Source: Allacma fusca
Lineage: Eukaryota; Arthropoda; Collembola; Symphypleona; Sminthuridae
Assembly: GCA_947179485.1 (NCBI GenBank)
Contig: OX359250.1
Span: 31,196,654 to 31,260,653, forward strand
Reading direction: 5' to 3'
Length of the DNA stretch: 64,000 bases
The notes below the pieces were generated by a model. The model did not search any database, had not been told where the DNA came from, and saw nothing but the letters and a program-made list of their open reading frames with translations. This document shows positions 38,420-48,500 of this stretch, piece after piece (the stretch's first letter is position 1; every line of letters begins with the position of its first letter). Position numbers and translations under genes: made by a program.

Positions 38420-41400
38420 GCCCAGCTCTGTCACCATAGAGTTGGGCTGTTTCTTTTGGATCCATTAGGGATATTACTTGGTCCCTGACTTCCTCAAGAG
38501 AGACCCCACTTTGATAAACATACACATAGATAGATACACACACACACACGCACACTCTCATTAATGTAGTAACTTCAATCGTCGGATCACTCAAGATCTA
38601 CTGGCAGGATATAGAAACTACTCAAGGCTGGGAAAGTATAGAGGAAAGAAACTGTCTCACATGAAAACTTGCTCGTTCCGAACATCCTGTTTTGCATGGA
38701 GCATATGGGCAGTCGTTGTGGGGCAGTTCGGGAGGAAACGAGTTCCCATATGGAAATACTACAACGTCCGCTCACAGGATTTGGTAATCCCAAATATTTG
38801 CAATTACAAACCGCGCGGACGAGAAATAATTCAATAAAATATTATTACGACTGTCGTGAGGGCCCCCCTCCAATAAGGGAATCCCGTTCCTGCTCCTTCA
38901 TACATACACACACACATTCCATTTCTATGAAGCAGCACACAAGGAAGTCATTTATTTCGGAAATCGTTTCAAGTTCTAGCCGATAGGAAGGGCCGGACGG
39001 ACGACAGCATATATTTCGAAAGGATGGGGAGTGAGACAGAGAGCAAATAATAGGAGGAGAAAGCTGGTGAAAGCAAATAATAGCGAGAGAAAGCAAGTGA
39101 AAGTAATTGGAATTGAGAGGAAGCTGGTGAAAGCAAGCGAAAGCAAGAGAAAGGAAAAATAGGTTGTCCATAACAATTCAAGTGCTAATCCTTTAATTTT
39201 CAAATTCCTTGAGCCAATTTAAAGGAAATTTTGGAAATGGTTGAGTCGGGAAATTTCCCTCCCAGTACCATCACACATCATCACACTCTCCTCCATTTTG
39301 GGAGCGTTCAACTTGAACAGACACGATAAACGAAATGAATGGCGCAACTCAAAGGGAATTAAAGAGTAGGGGCAGAGTAGGAGAGAGAAAGAATTTCCAA
39401 GTTGAGCACCACACGAATAGAAGAAGAAAAGGATATTTTTTTAAAAATTCCTAACCACATTCGCCCCCCCCTCTCTCGTACTCCCTCCGTTACTGCCATT
39501 ACATCACATTCACACATCCACCGCTCCGCTTTCCCTCAAGACAAATAAAAAGATTGGCTTTGGAGAAAGGAACTTTCTTTTAATTTTCCCTTTTTCTTCT
39601 TACTCCATTCCAGTCGGGAAGTCTCTAGAATAATAAGAACGACTCCATTCGATTCTCCCCTGGATTTCATTAATAATTTAATTAATTAATGATTTTAATA
39701 ATTTTCAACGTTACTCCAACTGGATCCGCTCCCCTTCAGCAAGCATTAAAAGCTACGATTAATAGATGGCCATTTCCAAAGTAATGAGTTGTAGCCAAGG
39801 GAGGAGAGCAAGCCGCAGGAACTGGGAAAAACTAGTTTCCTAAATGGAGGCAAGTGTACAGGTGTAGGGGGAACATAACATTTACCCATTATTGCAGACT
39901 GTTTACCCAATTTTCTTCATTTATACATGCAACTGGAGTGCTGTGCTAGTGTTTGTGTAAAATAGTTGTACGTCTCTCCCTCTCTCGCTCTCTCTCTCTC
40001 TCTCTCTCTTCCCCTCCAAGCTATATTTATTCCTACTCCTCGTTCCTCTCACTCTTTTCACTATCTCTGTGGATCTCTTAGCTCTCTCTCTCTCTTTCTG
40101 CTCGGTGATAAAATAGCTTACGGAAAGGGAATGAGGAGAGACAGGGAAGAGTTTTCGATCAGAAAATCAAACATGAAGATGTGTATTTCCCTGGGCAACT
40201 CAGCACACGGATGGTTAGGTGGAATGGCTACGAGCAATCTTCCCGTACGTTCCTTTACTGTGTAAACATGGCCATGTGCAATGCTTTGTCGGTAACTCTA
40301 AGTCCGTCCTTTCCTCTCCGTCTGCATCACAGCAGTAAACACTGTTGAGGAACTATGTCTAGGCAACTTCTACTTGTTGAGCTTAGCGCTGAAACTCTGG
40401 GAAGCCTCTCCTTGTTTAATAGGGCAGGACATATACGTTACCTTTCAGGGATTAAAATAATACAACTTCCCTGCACACTACCCGGGAACCTTTAGTAATC
40501 ACATACATTTTCCAGTCCTATCAACTCCATGCCAACAAGAGACTTTCCAAGATACGTACCTTCCTATTGTGCATACATATGGAGGGGGGAGAGCCTTTTA
40601 AATAGAACTTTCTCATTTCTGTTTTTCCCCTATTGAAAAATATCTTGAGGTTTGTACAGCGGAAGAATATACTAGAGAAGAAAATTATTTCTCTTGAAAC
40701 TCTTCTTTCATCTCGTAAGAAATACTAACGAGATTGACTTTCTCCAGAGAAAATTCAAGAGAAAAATAAATCCAGTGATATTTTTCTAATGTAGGATGAC
40801 ATGTGTGCTGATTGCTATCAGAGGTTCTCATAGTATATGCCCCTTTGCACAGTTGTACACCCACAAGGTATCAATACAGGGCTCCAATCCGTTCACATGA
40901 AGCATCCTACGGTTGTACATATGTACCTACATGATCATATGTATTTTTATAATAATTTTTTGAAGTCATTTAATTACATTTGGGTAAGACGTAAAATCAT
41001 CTTGGGGAAATAAATGCGGGTGAAAGTCCCAGTTCGCTTGGGAAATTCAATAGGGAAAGTTTTCAAAATTTATGAGACGCTAAAAGGAACATCATATTCA
41101 ATGATTTAGTGTTGAGGATGCTTTCTTTTGCTGCTTAGCAACTTCAGGAACATTGTTTTTGACAATTTAACGCTTTAACTTTGCTCTTACAAATTATTCC
41201 GAACACTAAATTTTACTTCTTACGATTCCCCAAAATTTATTTGCTTTTCTTAGGGACTTCCACAATTTGTACAAATGTTCATTTAAGTACATTTATATAA
41301 CCCACTTCGATTCCCAGTCTGCAATCTCCAATATGTATGCTTAAGTGTATTTGTAGGTAGTTACTTTTAAGTGTGGCTTCCACAAAAGCCACGTATGTAT

Positions 41401-44400
41401 GGATGTATATCTATGTAATTATATGAGCGGAGGAAATAAAATAGATTTGATGTATTTGCAGGGCACTGGTGGAGTTTCGGACCCGCAAGGCTCACCGATG
41501 GGTTGTGCGGGAAAAAGACATTCTCCGGTACCTGAGTGCAATCTTTGCTGTAGTACTTTTTTACATGACTGCCTGGACTGTGACAAACTCAACCAAAATT
41601 CCCAATGCGGACCATATTTGTCCTATCACTTGGTGGCATCGCGTCACTGAAATTGGTAAGTGGCAAAATCCTGAGGACAAGCCCCACCCCGGCCAGGATT
41701 TTTTCAGGGGGTGTCTACTCAAATCCTGACAGTCCTCCAAAGTCCCCTTGAAAGACTTCTCATCCCTCCCTTGAGTTCTTTTTTTTTATATTCAACATAT
41801 GGAGAGAGCTGGAAGAATAAAAGGAAGATGGAAGGAGCTCCTTAGAAATGCAACTTGTAGATTTCTATTTAAGCTTCGAGACTCTCAAGAAAGAGCTCCG
41901 TCCCAAAAACCCAGTTAATGAGAGAGCTGGAGAGTTTGGGTTTGAGGCGTTTTCTGGCTCCGAAGGAGGAAGAGTATCATTTGATGTGGAGATATTTAAA
42001 TGAATTGTGAGACCTCCGCTGGGGTCTCTTTGTAAACAAACAGTCAGGAGGGTGTTATTTTATTGAAAGGGTCTTTTATTTGAGGAATTAGTGGAGAGAC
42101 ATGATTCGGCACTGAGAGCAAGATGAATGGTCCAGCTTAACCTCATAGAAAACTACAAAGAGGGCAGAACTCACTTTGGAACCCAACTCTCTCTCTACCC
42201 AGCCTCCGAATTCCTCCACATTCCTCGAACCAATTTCCTAAAATCAACTCATAGCTACAACTTTTGTATTTACTCATTCGACCTCACTTAATGTAAAGGA
42301 TAGTTCCGAACCTCCCTCATCCCAGCACCAGATACTTACTTCCGTCTGCGTTATAATCATAGTTTACTGGTTTCCAATTGTAAATTCCACGCGGTTTCCT
42401 TTCCACATTACTGAATCCCATCCATGTCCAATACTATATTCCTGTATATAGGGGCTTGGCCCAATCCCACTCCCCACATGCTGCTGTCCTCATTGCGATC
42501 CTCAAATGCTCCGACGACTATGTCCTTCCCCAATATCCCCATTACAATTGAAAATGTTCTCCCTTTTTTGTAATTGTGACTCCAAGGAAGACCCAGAGAT
42601 AAAAACAAGGAGGAAATTAAAAAAAAACTACTTACATATAAGTCCCGTCGTGTGATAGGATATGGTGTCAGAAAGTAAACCCATGAAAAGCAAACCCTAA
42701 CGTGCTTTTACTACTTCAGGCGAATTACTATTTCTTGGAGTGGGACTTCATATGGCGTACCATTTGAGGAATGCCCAAGCACCTTGGAATGAACGGCGGT
42801 ACTACAGCGCAGCTCTAATCATTGAAGTAAGTCCTGAACAGACAATTGGATACATATGTGACTTAATGTCCCGACACGTGTGTACCCCAATCCTGGAGTG
42901 GCGTCAAAAGAAATAGTGCCAGGTCAGAAGGTGTACAGAGTGTGGTTTATTTAAATCCCTCCAATATGGAGGAAGTAGGCCTTTGTACAGGGAATGTAGA
43001 TTTGGGAAGTACATATTTGAAATTTTTATCTTGCACTTCATCATCCATTATGTATACAGCGTGGAGGGAAGGACTACGTGCAATGTGTACATAATAGCGT
43101 CCACTATTTTTGCATGGAGGAAGGCTGGCTGACCCTCGGAGAAAGGAGTTGAAGGAAGAGTGGCTTTTAAGACCATATTTCCAGTTAAAGTCGGGATAGA
43201 AGGAGCGTTGATTATGAACGGAAGCTGCTCAGGAATGAGCGTGTGTTATTAGCAATAAATAATATATAAGCAAATTATAAATGGCTCCCCTGTCATTGGC
43301 CTGGCTCCCAAAGAATTCCTTTTATGGGCTTATGTGCAGTAATGTAGGGACAAGTTGGAGAAATTGAAAAGCCAAGCTTTGCCAAAAAGCTTTGCTCGTA
43401 AGAGCCTTTCCAGGTTAAAAATTGTGTTGACAATGTGTGACCATAGATCGGTTCATATTTTATGTGTACTAGAATTTCCTGTATTCTTTCCCAAGAGCCT
43501 TCCCCCATGCTCCAATTTTTTTTTCTCAGTACAGTGAGATAACAAATGGGAAAAGTACGAGCCGATTAGATAGGATTTTGGCGGAGGGGGGGACGGATTT
43601 GGAAGTTTTTGTATGTATCTACACTTACTTGGACTTCGAGCTCTGTAAGAGTAAGTAGTTTGACTGGGGAGTGCTTTTGAAATGTCTGATTTGGAATTTG
43701 ATCAACTTGTCTAACCCTTTTCCCCACGTCAACTATATTTACGTTGGAAATGCCTTGAGTGTAATGTGACTGGAGGGAGCTCGGGCGTATGTGTGTCTGT
43801 GTGAGTGTGTATATGTGTGGTAATGCTAGCGTTTTTGTCTACTCCCGAAATGTATTTGTGTGTGAAAATGTAAGTAATAAAATTGCAAATACATAGACAC
43901 ACTCCGCTCGTGCACGTTCCTCGAATGAACTCCAACAGTAGGGAACAGGAGTAGTACTCACTATTGAAGGCGTGCACTGAGTCAAGCAAGTTGTCAAACT
44001 CACTTGAAATTTCCCTAAGTGACTAGATGGGATAAAAGGGAGACACACTCACCGGAAACTTGCCTGTACACTGTCAACGTTATTATTAATTGGTTTATGA
44101 CTTGACACTCTCTACATACCACTTTCCCGAGGATCTCCACACAAATAGGCGTTTGCTCCGGCACAATCGCTTATTTTAAACATGAGTAGCTCCATGATTT
44201 ATACTAATGTGGGATATTATACATTCTTGCGAAAAATTGTGGGTACAAGTGTATGGACAGAGCTCTGGGAGCAATTGAAGGGGAACTTACATATGGGTGA
44301 AGTTGATACAAGTGTGTAAGCAGATCTCAAAAGAGAGAGAGAGAGAGAGAGAGAGTTGGAGGGAATATATAATGGGAAGGGATTTTGTGTCGTGAAAGTC

Positions 44401-47400
44401 CTTTTATCAGATTTTTTTTTCAGACTCGATCATACATGTAGATATCGTAATATCAATTTTTCTGCCTTCTCTCTTTCACAGACGTTTGCATCGATAACCA
44501 CAATTGTACTTCGAGAGTCCCGTATGTACATGACTACCAATGAGAGTCTTTTCCTGTTGGTTCTGTACTTCGCTCGATCTCACGTGGCCACAACTGTAAT
44601 ACTCCTCATCGTATTTGCTCCAAAGGTCATTGCTTTCTCTTTTACTTTCTCTGTATTTCTCTGTCTTACTTTCCCTGACTTTCTCCTTTTGTACCAGCCC
44701 ATATACTTGTGAAGGTTTATTTCCGGGGTGTCCCTAATGGTATGAGATATTGCCCATAATTGGCCGAGCCTTGATGTGCCGTTGAAGTCTGAAGTAGTTA
44801 TTAGCATTTGAAGAGAAACTTTTATGTTGGTTTTGTGTGTTCGTGTGTGTGTGTGTGTGTATGTGTGGGATTTTCGTTTCGTTTTTGAGGGTTACGCGAG
44901 AGATGTGACCATCAAATGTACTCTGTTCTTTCATCTATAATTTTTTTCCGCTTCGAATGTCTGTGTGTGTGAGTATAGCTAAACCAATTTAGAGGGAAAA
45001 AATACACAAAAAGGAGTTGCCCTTTTGTGTTTCTGTTTTATCCCTCGTTGTTGTTTTTATCATTTGTAACCTCATTTCGCTCCAGTTACTCTGGGTTGGT
45101 TGTGTGGCTTGTGTTGTTGGAGTACATGTTGGAGTGAGAGCATGTGAGAGGACGGAGGGGTTGGTTATTGGTAACAAAATATTTTTATGACATGTTTTTT
45201 CCACAGTTTTACTACATTCAAGATGAGAAAAAGAAACGACTTGTTCGACGAAGTGATGGTGGAACGACACGAGTTGTCAAGGCTTTAGATGCTATCAACG
45301 GAGATCTTGATCTCGCAGAAGTTAATTTAGCTGACATGGATCCACAGGATATTCGGGTATCAATCTATTTCACAGTCACAGTAGTTGTACAACCTCTGCA
45401 CAACACTTTCTCTCATGTCACTTACTCCTTGTAAAATTAGACTGGGAAATCCTACCGTGTCGTGTGTATGTACATCTCAAATGTCTTACGTCTCCCGAAA
45501 CATCCCTGAAACTCTGTCATGGTATGGAGTTTGGAGAAATAGAGAGAGAGAGAGAGAGAGAGGATGAGTTTCATTTGAGGATTTTTCGGAAAATTGGGGA
45601 AAGTCGGGTACTTTTTCCAATATCAACCCACTCAATGATATTTAAGTGAAAGGAAGTATTCAAAAGAACCAGTCAGCTTTCATTTCTGATATTCAAATTC
45701 GAATTACTTCCACTCCTTACCGTTCCCGACAATGTTATTTAGTTTTCCGTACCTCCTCACTTTAGCTATTCCCTCAAGGACTTACGGGAACACATAAAAT
45801 ACAATGCCCGGCACGGCATCCATAATAATACAATCTCCTATCGCTTATTATACAGGAACCCTTTATATCAACCATAATAAACTTGTGTGTGCAAAGACCC
45901 AAAAAGTATCCATTGATGCCTGTACCCACACAGAACACGTATAGTCTCTGACTGGTTCCTAATATTAATGGTAACATTGTCGAAGACGGTCAATGGAACG
46001 GGAAATTATTGTAGGATTTAGTACGAATCTTCATTACTCGTCCCCCTAAAAGTATCTATGTCTGTATATCCTCAAACTAGGGAGCTTGGCCAAGCACAAA
46101 TAACATTCCGAACGAACTGAACTTACCCAGAACTAATCCTGCGCAAATTAGGGAAAAACCCTCTGAGGCCATCACAATCTCCGACCATATCTCACAATCA
46201 AGTATAATGGTCCCTCAAATCTGGGGAATTTAAAGCCCCCGAAAAACTGTGATTCCCATGCAAGGCTGGAATTTGTAGACGGTCCCGGCTCCCAGTAACG
46301 TGCCTTTCACTCCAGGTACCCACAATTTGGGTACACAGGTACAGACCGTGAGTAAATGCTGATGAGGCGGAGGCGGGTTGATTTGTGATGGTAAAAGAGA
46401 GGATGGGAAGCCAGTTCCTGCCTTCCCCGCGTACTAATGAGCAGGAACATTTTTGGGTATGGCTACGGTCGGCAGGAGATTGAAACCTCGATAGACTTTT
46501 GCCGAGATAATAATAACGGGTTGGGGAACAAAAGGATCTGAACTTTTCGAATGGAAACTGTAGATTTGCAGTGACATTTATTCGACGACTGTTTGTTCTT
46601 TCCTCTGTCGTGCGTGGGTTCTCAGAATGTTTGACGATGGGGGACGTACATAAGTTTCGGAGAAAAAATATGGGGATCTGCATTGATTTCAATGTTCAAA
46701 CTCGAGTCTGGATTTGGGTTTGGGTTCCAGAGACAGAGACAGGGCTCGAGCCCGCAGTTACTATTGGGTTCAGAGCAAGTGTGCATGAGATGTTTTCGGG
46801 TAACTTGTTGGTAAATACGATGATTTGGGAGAGACATGGGAGAAAGTAGAGTGTAATCCCTGGTGCCAGATGAAATGTGGAAGATGTGTATTGACTATGA
46901 CGGTATGCGTCCCGGGGTGTGCATCACTGTGGGTTGATCTCTCTGATTTTATGTAACGATGCAGTCGGAGCTCAAGAGAGTGTACACACAGCTGGAGCTC
47001 CTACGAAATAAAACGATGAGGAAAGACAATCCTCATATTTCAAAGAGACGTGGTGGGCGGAAGCCGACTCATCGACGGTTCTCATTGCAGGTAAGTTAAC
47101 CCAAATACTCGTACACTTTCATCATAAAAACATTGCTCCTAATTAATCCTTTGATGTTGTTTGTAAATGAAAATGTGTCTCAAAAGAAAAAGGGGAGTAG
47201 AGACAAGGCAAGTTTGTTCCTTCTTGAGTAGTACAACATATATACTTCATCTATTTTAATCTACACACTTTGCATAGATTTTTTCCCCTGCCTGTATAGT
47301 CCCGTCCTGACACAGTGGACTCTCGCTGGAAGGGACCTCCTGATGGGATTTTTCCTCGTATTGTAAAAAGGAGCAGAAATATTTGCAACTTTCCCTTTGG

Positions 47401-48500
47401 ACACAATGCTATTTTTTTCTTTCCTTACAATATAACCATTCTGCCCTTTGAAGAGTTTTTTTCCTGTCAGGGGTGCTCCTACAGAGAGAGAGTGCACTGT
47501 TTTTTTATCTCGACCGTTGCACATAGACCTCCAAACTTTTCCCTATTTTGTACTTCACTTTTTAGTAGTAAACCCGAGCGTTTATCGTTACTGCATACTT
47601 TTAATAATATTCACTTCTAACATGGCAGTTCTCGTAGATTTTTAGCACACTACTGTGTAGTTCCTATAAGGATCTCGTATGTTGACACGAGTTACTATCA
47701 TTTCCCCTTTTGTTATCCTCCCTTTGTACTTCTCCCTTGTTCTTGGATACCTTGAGATCCTTCCTTTGTAGTTGTTTTTTTTCCAGTTATTGTAGTCATT
47801 TCCCCTCAAAGTGGCTGCTCAAACAATTCTTTGTATCTTCCTGGTAAATATAAACTCTGCTCCTATCCCTCTCTAAAGTTCAGTATTAATTTCAAACAGA
47901 TTTTTTATCAATGTCATTCCCATCATATATACCTTATGTTCATAAACCTGACTCCTGCCAAGACCCAGGGATTAGTTCATTTTAATTACCCTCCATGCAC
48001 TTTCAGTTGCTGAGTTAACAAACACTGACACTCATATGTAAGGATAGATGTGCTCACACATGAAAAATTATCCCTTTTACTAAAATCCTCACAGTCAAGG
48101 AGCCTTCTTATATGTACATACACGGAGTGAGATTGATATTATAATGAATGGAGAAAGTTACAAAGCAAGACTTGTGTGAGTACATCCTCCCACATTCACA
48201 ATTTCAGTGAAAGTAGTTGCTTTTGAGTTCTTTAGAAGTATGATTTAAAAATCAATGACCACAATTTACAACACTAATCAGTTGACCGTAGTTTGAAATA
48301 AGATGTGTTGTGTGTAAATGGTACTAATTATTATTTTTGATTGTTGGGGCTGCGGTTGCGATTGGGTGGGATTTGAATTCATCCACATTCAGGCTTTACA
48401 CCGTCGGAATCAGCGTTCTTTCCGTTACCACGGAGATGATATAGAAGACTCAGTTTGCAGTATTGAAGGTCCATCCACATACTCGGAAGCAGGCCGTTGA
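29606..48500 (+). CDS. GPR158: GPR158/GPR179-like orphan class C GPCR, 9 supported exons, 5' end unresolved
   Basis: Seven-helix class C receptor, plasma membrane. Nine exons join in consistent phase to 448 residues plus stop. Order: Cys-rich juxtamembrane region (29606, 30581), TM1 VVIQVASIVAAVGVGIATFA, TM2-3 with the conserved Cys before TM3 (ATCIIEPWLREMGFSLCYG), TM4 and extracellular loop 2 with HICPITWW, TM5 LLFLGVGLHMAYHLRNAQ, TM6-7 ending LLIVFAPK, then DMDPQDIRSELKRVYTQLEL and NPHISKRRGGRK. This post-TM7 helix matches GPR158/179 closely; in vertebrates it recruits RGS7-Gbeta5. The tail after TM7 is about 127 residues, against many hundreds in vertebrates, and no VCPWE motif is seen in it. 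Introns run from 0.6 to 6.6 kb. Start codon and signal peptide were not identified; candidate ectodomain segments at 21718-22764 are listed separately. Ligand unknown. Confidence 0.9.
30581..30811 (+). CDS. GPR158: GPR158-like exon: Cys-rich part 2 and TM1
   Basis: 77 codons, phase 0 at both ends, acceptor GATGAACAG, donor GTAACA. Starts CISGGETSVLNTNFSCECLE, then an Asp/Gly-rich spacer, KCIRGDW, and TM1 DILVVIQVASIVAAVGVGIA followed by the basic RKTK inner-face stop. Confidence 0.9.
30812..37365 (+). other. Intron between TM1 and TM2 exons
   Basis: 6.55 kb, GTAACA to CTAG. Contains a GC-richer island at 35340-35575 with several open frames and the 36650-37085 repeat; nothing else recognised. 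Confidence 0.85.
36650..37085 (+). repeat. Degenerate tandem repeat, units about 32-35 bp
   Basis: About 12 units of the type AAATTCTGCTTCTCAAAAA then TCCCAGGTAAAT. The best copies are at 36715-36800; copies decay to the right. Confidence 0.85.
37366..37547 (+). CDS. GPR158: GPR158-like exon: TM2-TM3
   Basis: Acceptor GGATCTAG, donor GTAAGG. Encodes VMSSSMWPVTEFIVVGSILL, the extracellular Cys (NATC, also a sequon) and TM3 GFSLCYGAIVLKIYR. The motif G-F-x-x-x-Y-G-x-x-x-L-K is shared with GPR158/179. Confidence 0.93.
38045..38065. repeat. (CA)n microsatellite
   Basis: About ten CA units. Confidence 0.94.
38355..38419. repeat. (CT)n then (CA)n compound microsatellite
   Basis: About 25 CT units directly joined to about 7 CA units; a smaller CA run follows at 38536-38549. 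Confidence 0.97.
39030..39165 (+). repeat. GAAAGC-rich tandem repeat
   Basis: Alternating AGAAAGCTGGTGAAAGCAA and GAGAGAAAGCAAGTGAAAGT units of about 20-35 bp. Minus-strand reading gives a Phe/Ser/Leu-rich pseudo-ORF. Confidence 0.75.
39977..40009. repeat. (CT)n microsatellite
   Basis: About 16 units, one CG interruption. Confidence 0.94.
41105..41285 (+). repeat. Degenerate tandem repeat, same family
   Basis: Units such as TTTTGCTGCTTAGCAACTTC, TTTTACTTCTTACGATTCC and TTTGCTTTTCTTAGGGACTT, about 35 bp apart, within the TM3-TM4 intron of the GPR158-like gene. Confidence 0.6.
41462..41655 (+). CDS. GPR158: GPR158-like exon: TM4 and extracellular loop 2
   Basis: Acceptor TATTTGCAG, donor GTAAGT. 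Encodes ALVEFRTRKAHRWVVREKDI, TM4 YLSAIFAVVLFYMTAWTV, and the loop with NST sequon and C-P-I-T-W-W (Cys pairs with the TM3 Cys in class C receptors). Confidence 0.94.
42720..42826 (+). CDS. GPR158: GPR158-like exon: TM5
   Basis: Acceptor CTACTTCAG, donor GTAAGT. Encodes ELLFLGVGLHMAYHLRNAQ and APWNERRYYSAALIIE. Only 35 full codons; recognised through phase continuity and match to the GPR158 EFLFL..G..L.YAVR pattern. Confidence 0.92.
44331..44355. repeat. (GA)n microsatellite
   Basis: About 12 GA units, in the TM5-TM6 intron of the GPR158-like gene. Confidence 0.95.
44482..44625 (+). CDS. GPR158: GPR158-like exon: TM6-TM7
   Basis: Exactly 48 codons, phase 0; acceptor TTTCACAG, weaker donor GTCATT. 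Encodes TFASITTIVLRESRMYM and TM7 SLFLLVLYFARSHVATTVIL ending IVFAPK. YFA(R)SH matches YFAHTH of GPR158. Confidence 0.94.
44843..44866. repeat. (GT)n microsatellite
   Basis: About 11 GT units. Confidence 0.93.
45207..45356 (+). CDS. GPR158: GPR158-like exon: proximal cytoplasmic tail
   Basis: 50 codons, phase 0; acceptor TTTCCACAG, donor GTATCA. Starts FYYIQDEKKKRLVRRSDGGT and ends NLADMDPQDIR; DPQDIR equals the DPEDIR that starts the RGS-binding helix in vertebrate GPR158. Confidence 0.93.
45541..45562. repeat. (GA)n microsatellite
   Basis: 11 GA units. Confidence 0.95.
46965..47090 (+). CDS. GPR158: GPR158-like exon: RGS7-Gbeta5-binding helix
   Basis: 42 codons, phase 0; acceptor ACGATGCAG, donor GTAAGT. 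Encodes SELKRVYTQLELLRNKTMRK, NPHISKRRGGRK and HRRFSLQ. Predicted amphipathic helix. Very close to vertebrate ELKKLYAQLEIYKRKKM...NNPHL. Confidence 0.94.
48393..48500 (+). CDS. GPR158: GPR158-like terminal exon
   Basis: Acceptor CCACATTCAG at 48383-48392; 35 codons then TGA. Encodes ALHRRNQRSFRYHGDDIEDS, CSIEGPSTYSEAGR. Basic then acidic, no recognised domain. The first in-frame stop gives an unusually short tail; an alternative splice to a longer tail cannot be excluded. Confidence 0.72.
   Translation, partial: ALHRRNQRSFRYHGDDIEDSVCSIEGPSTYSEAGR

Larger units (their letters stand above)
37548..41461 (+). other. Intron between TM3 and TM4 exons
   Basis: 3.9 kb, GTAAGG to GCAG. Dominated by microsatellites at 38045, 38355 and 39977 and the repeats at 39030 and 41105. 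No coding signal recognised. Confidence 0.85.

Noticed and set aside
46198-46692. 164-codon minus-strand open frame, the longest uninterrupted one in the window
   Set aside because: No motif, no plausible splice context, antisense within the GPR158-like intron; residue use looks random. Could be tested by BLASTP.
46740-46756. Small perfect hairpin GGGCTCGAGCCC, possible tRNA T-arm
   Set aside because: No cloverleaf can be drawn around it.
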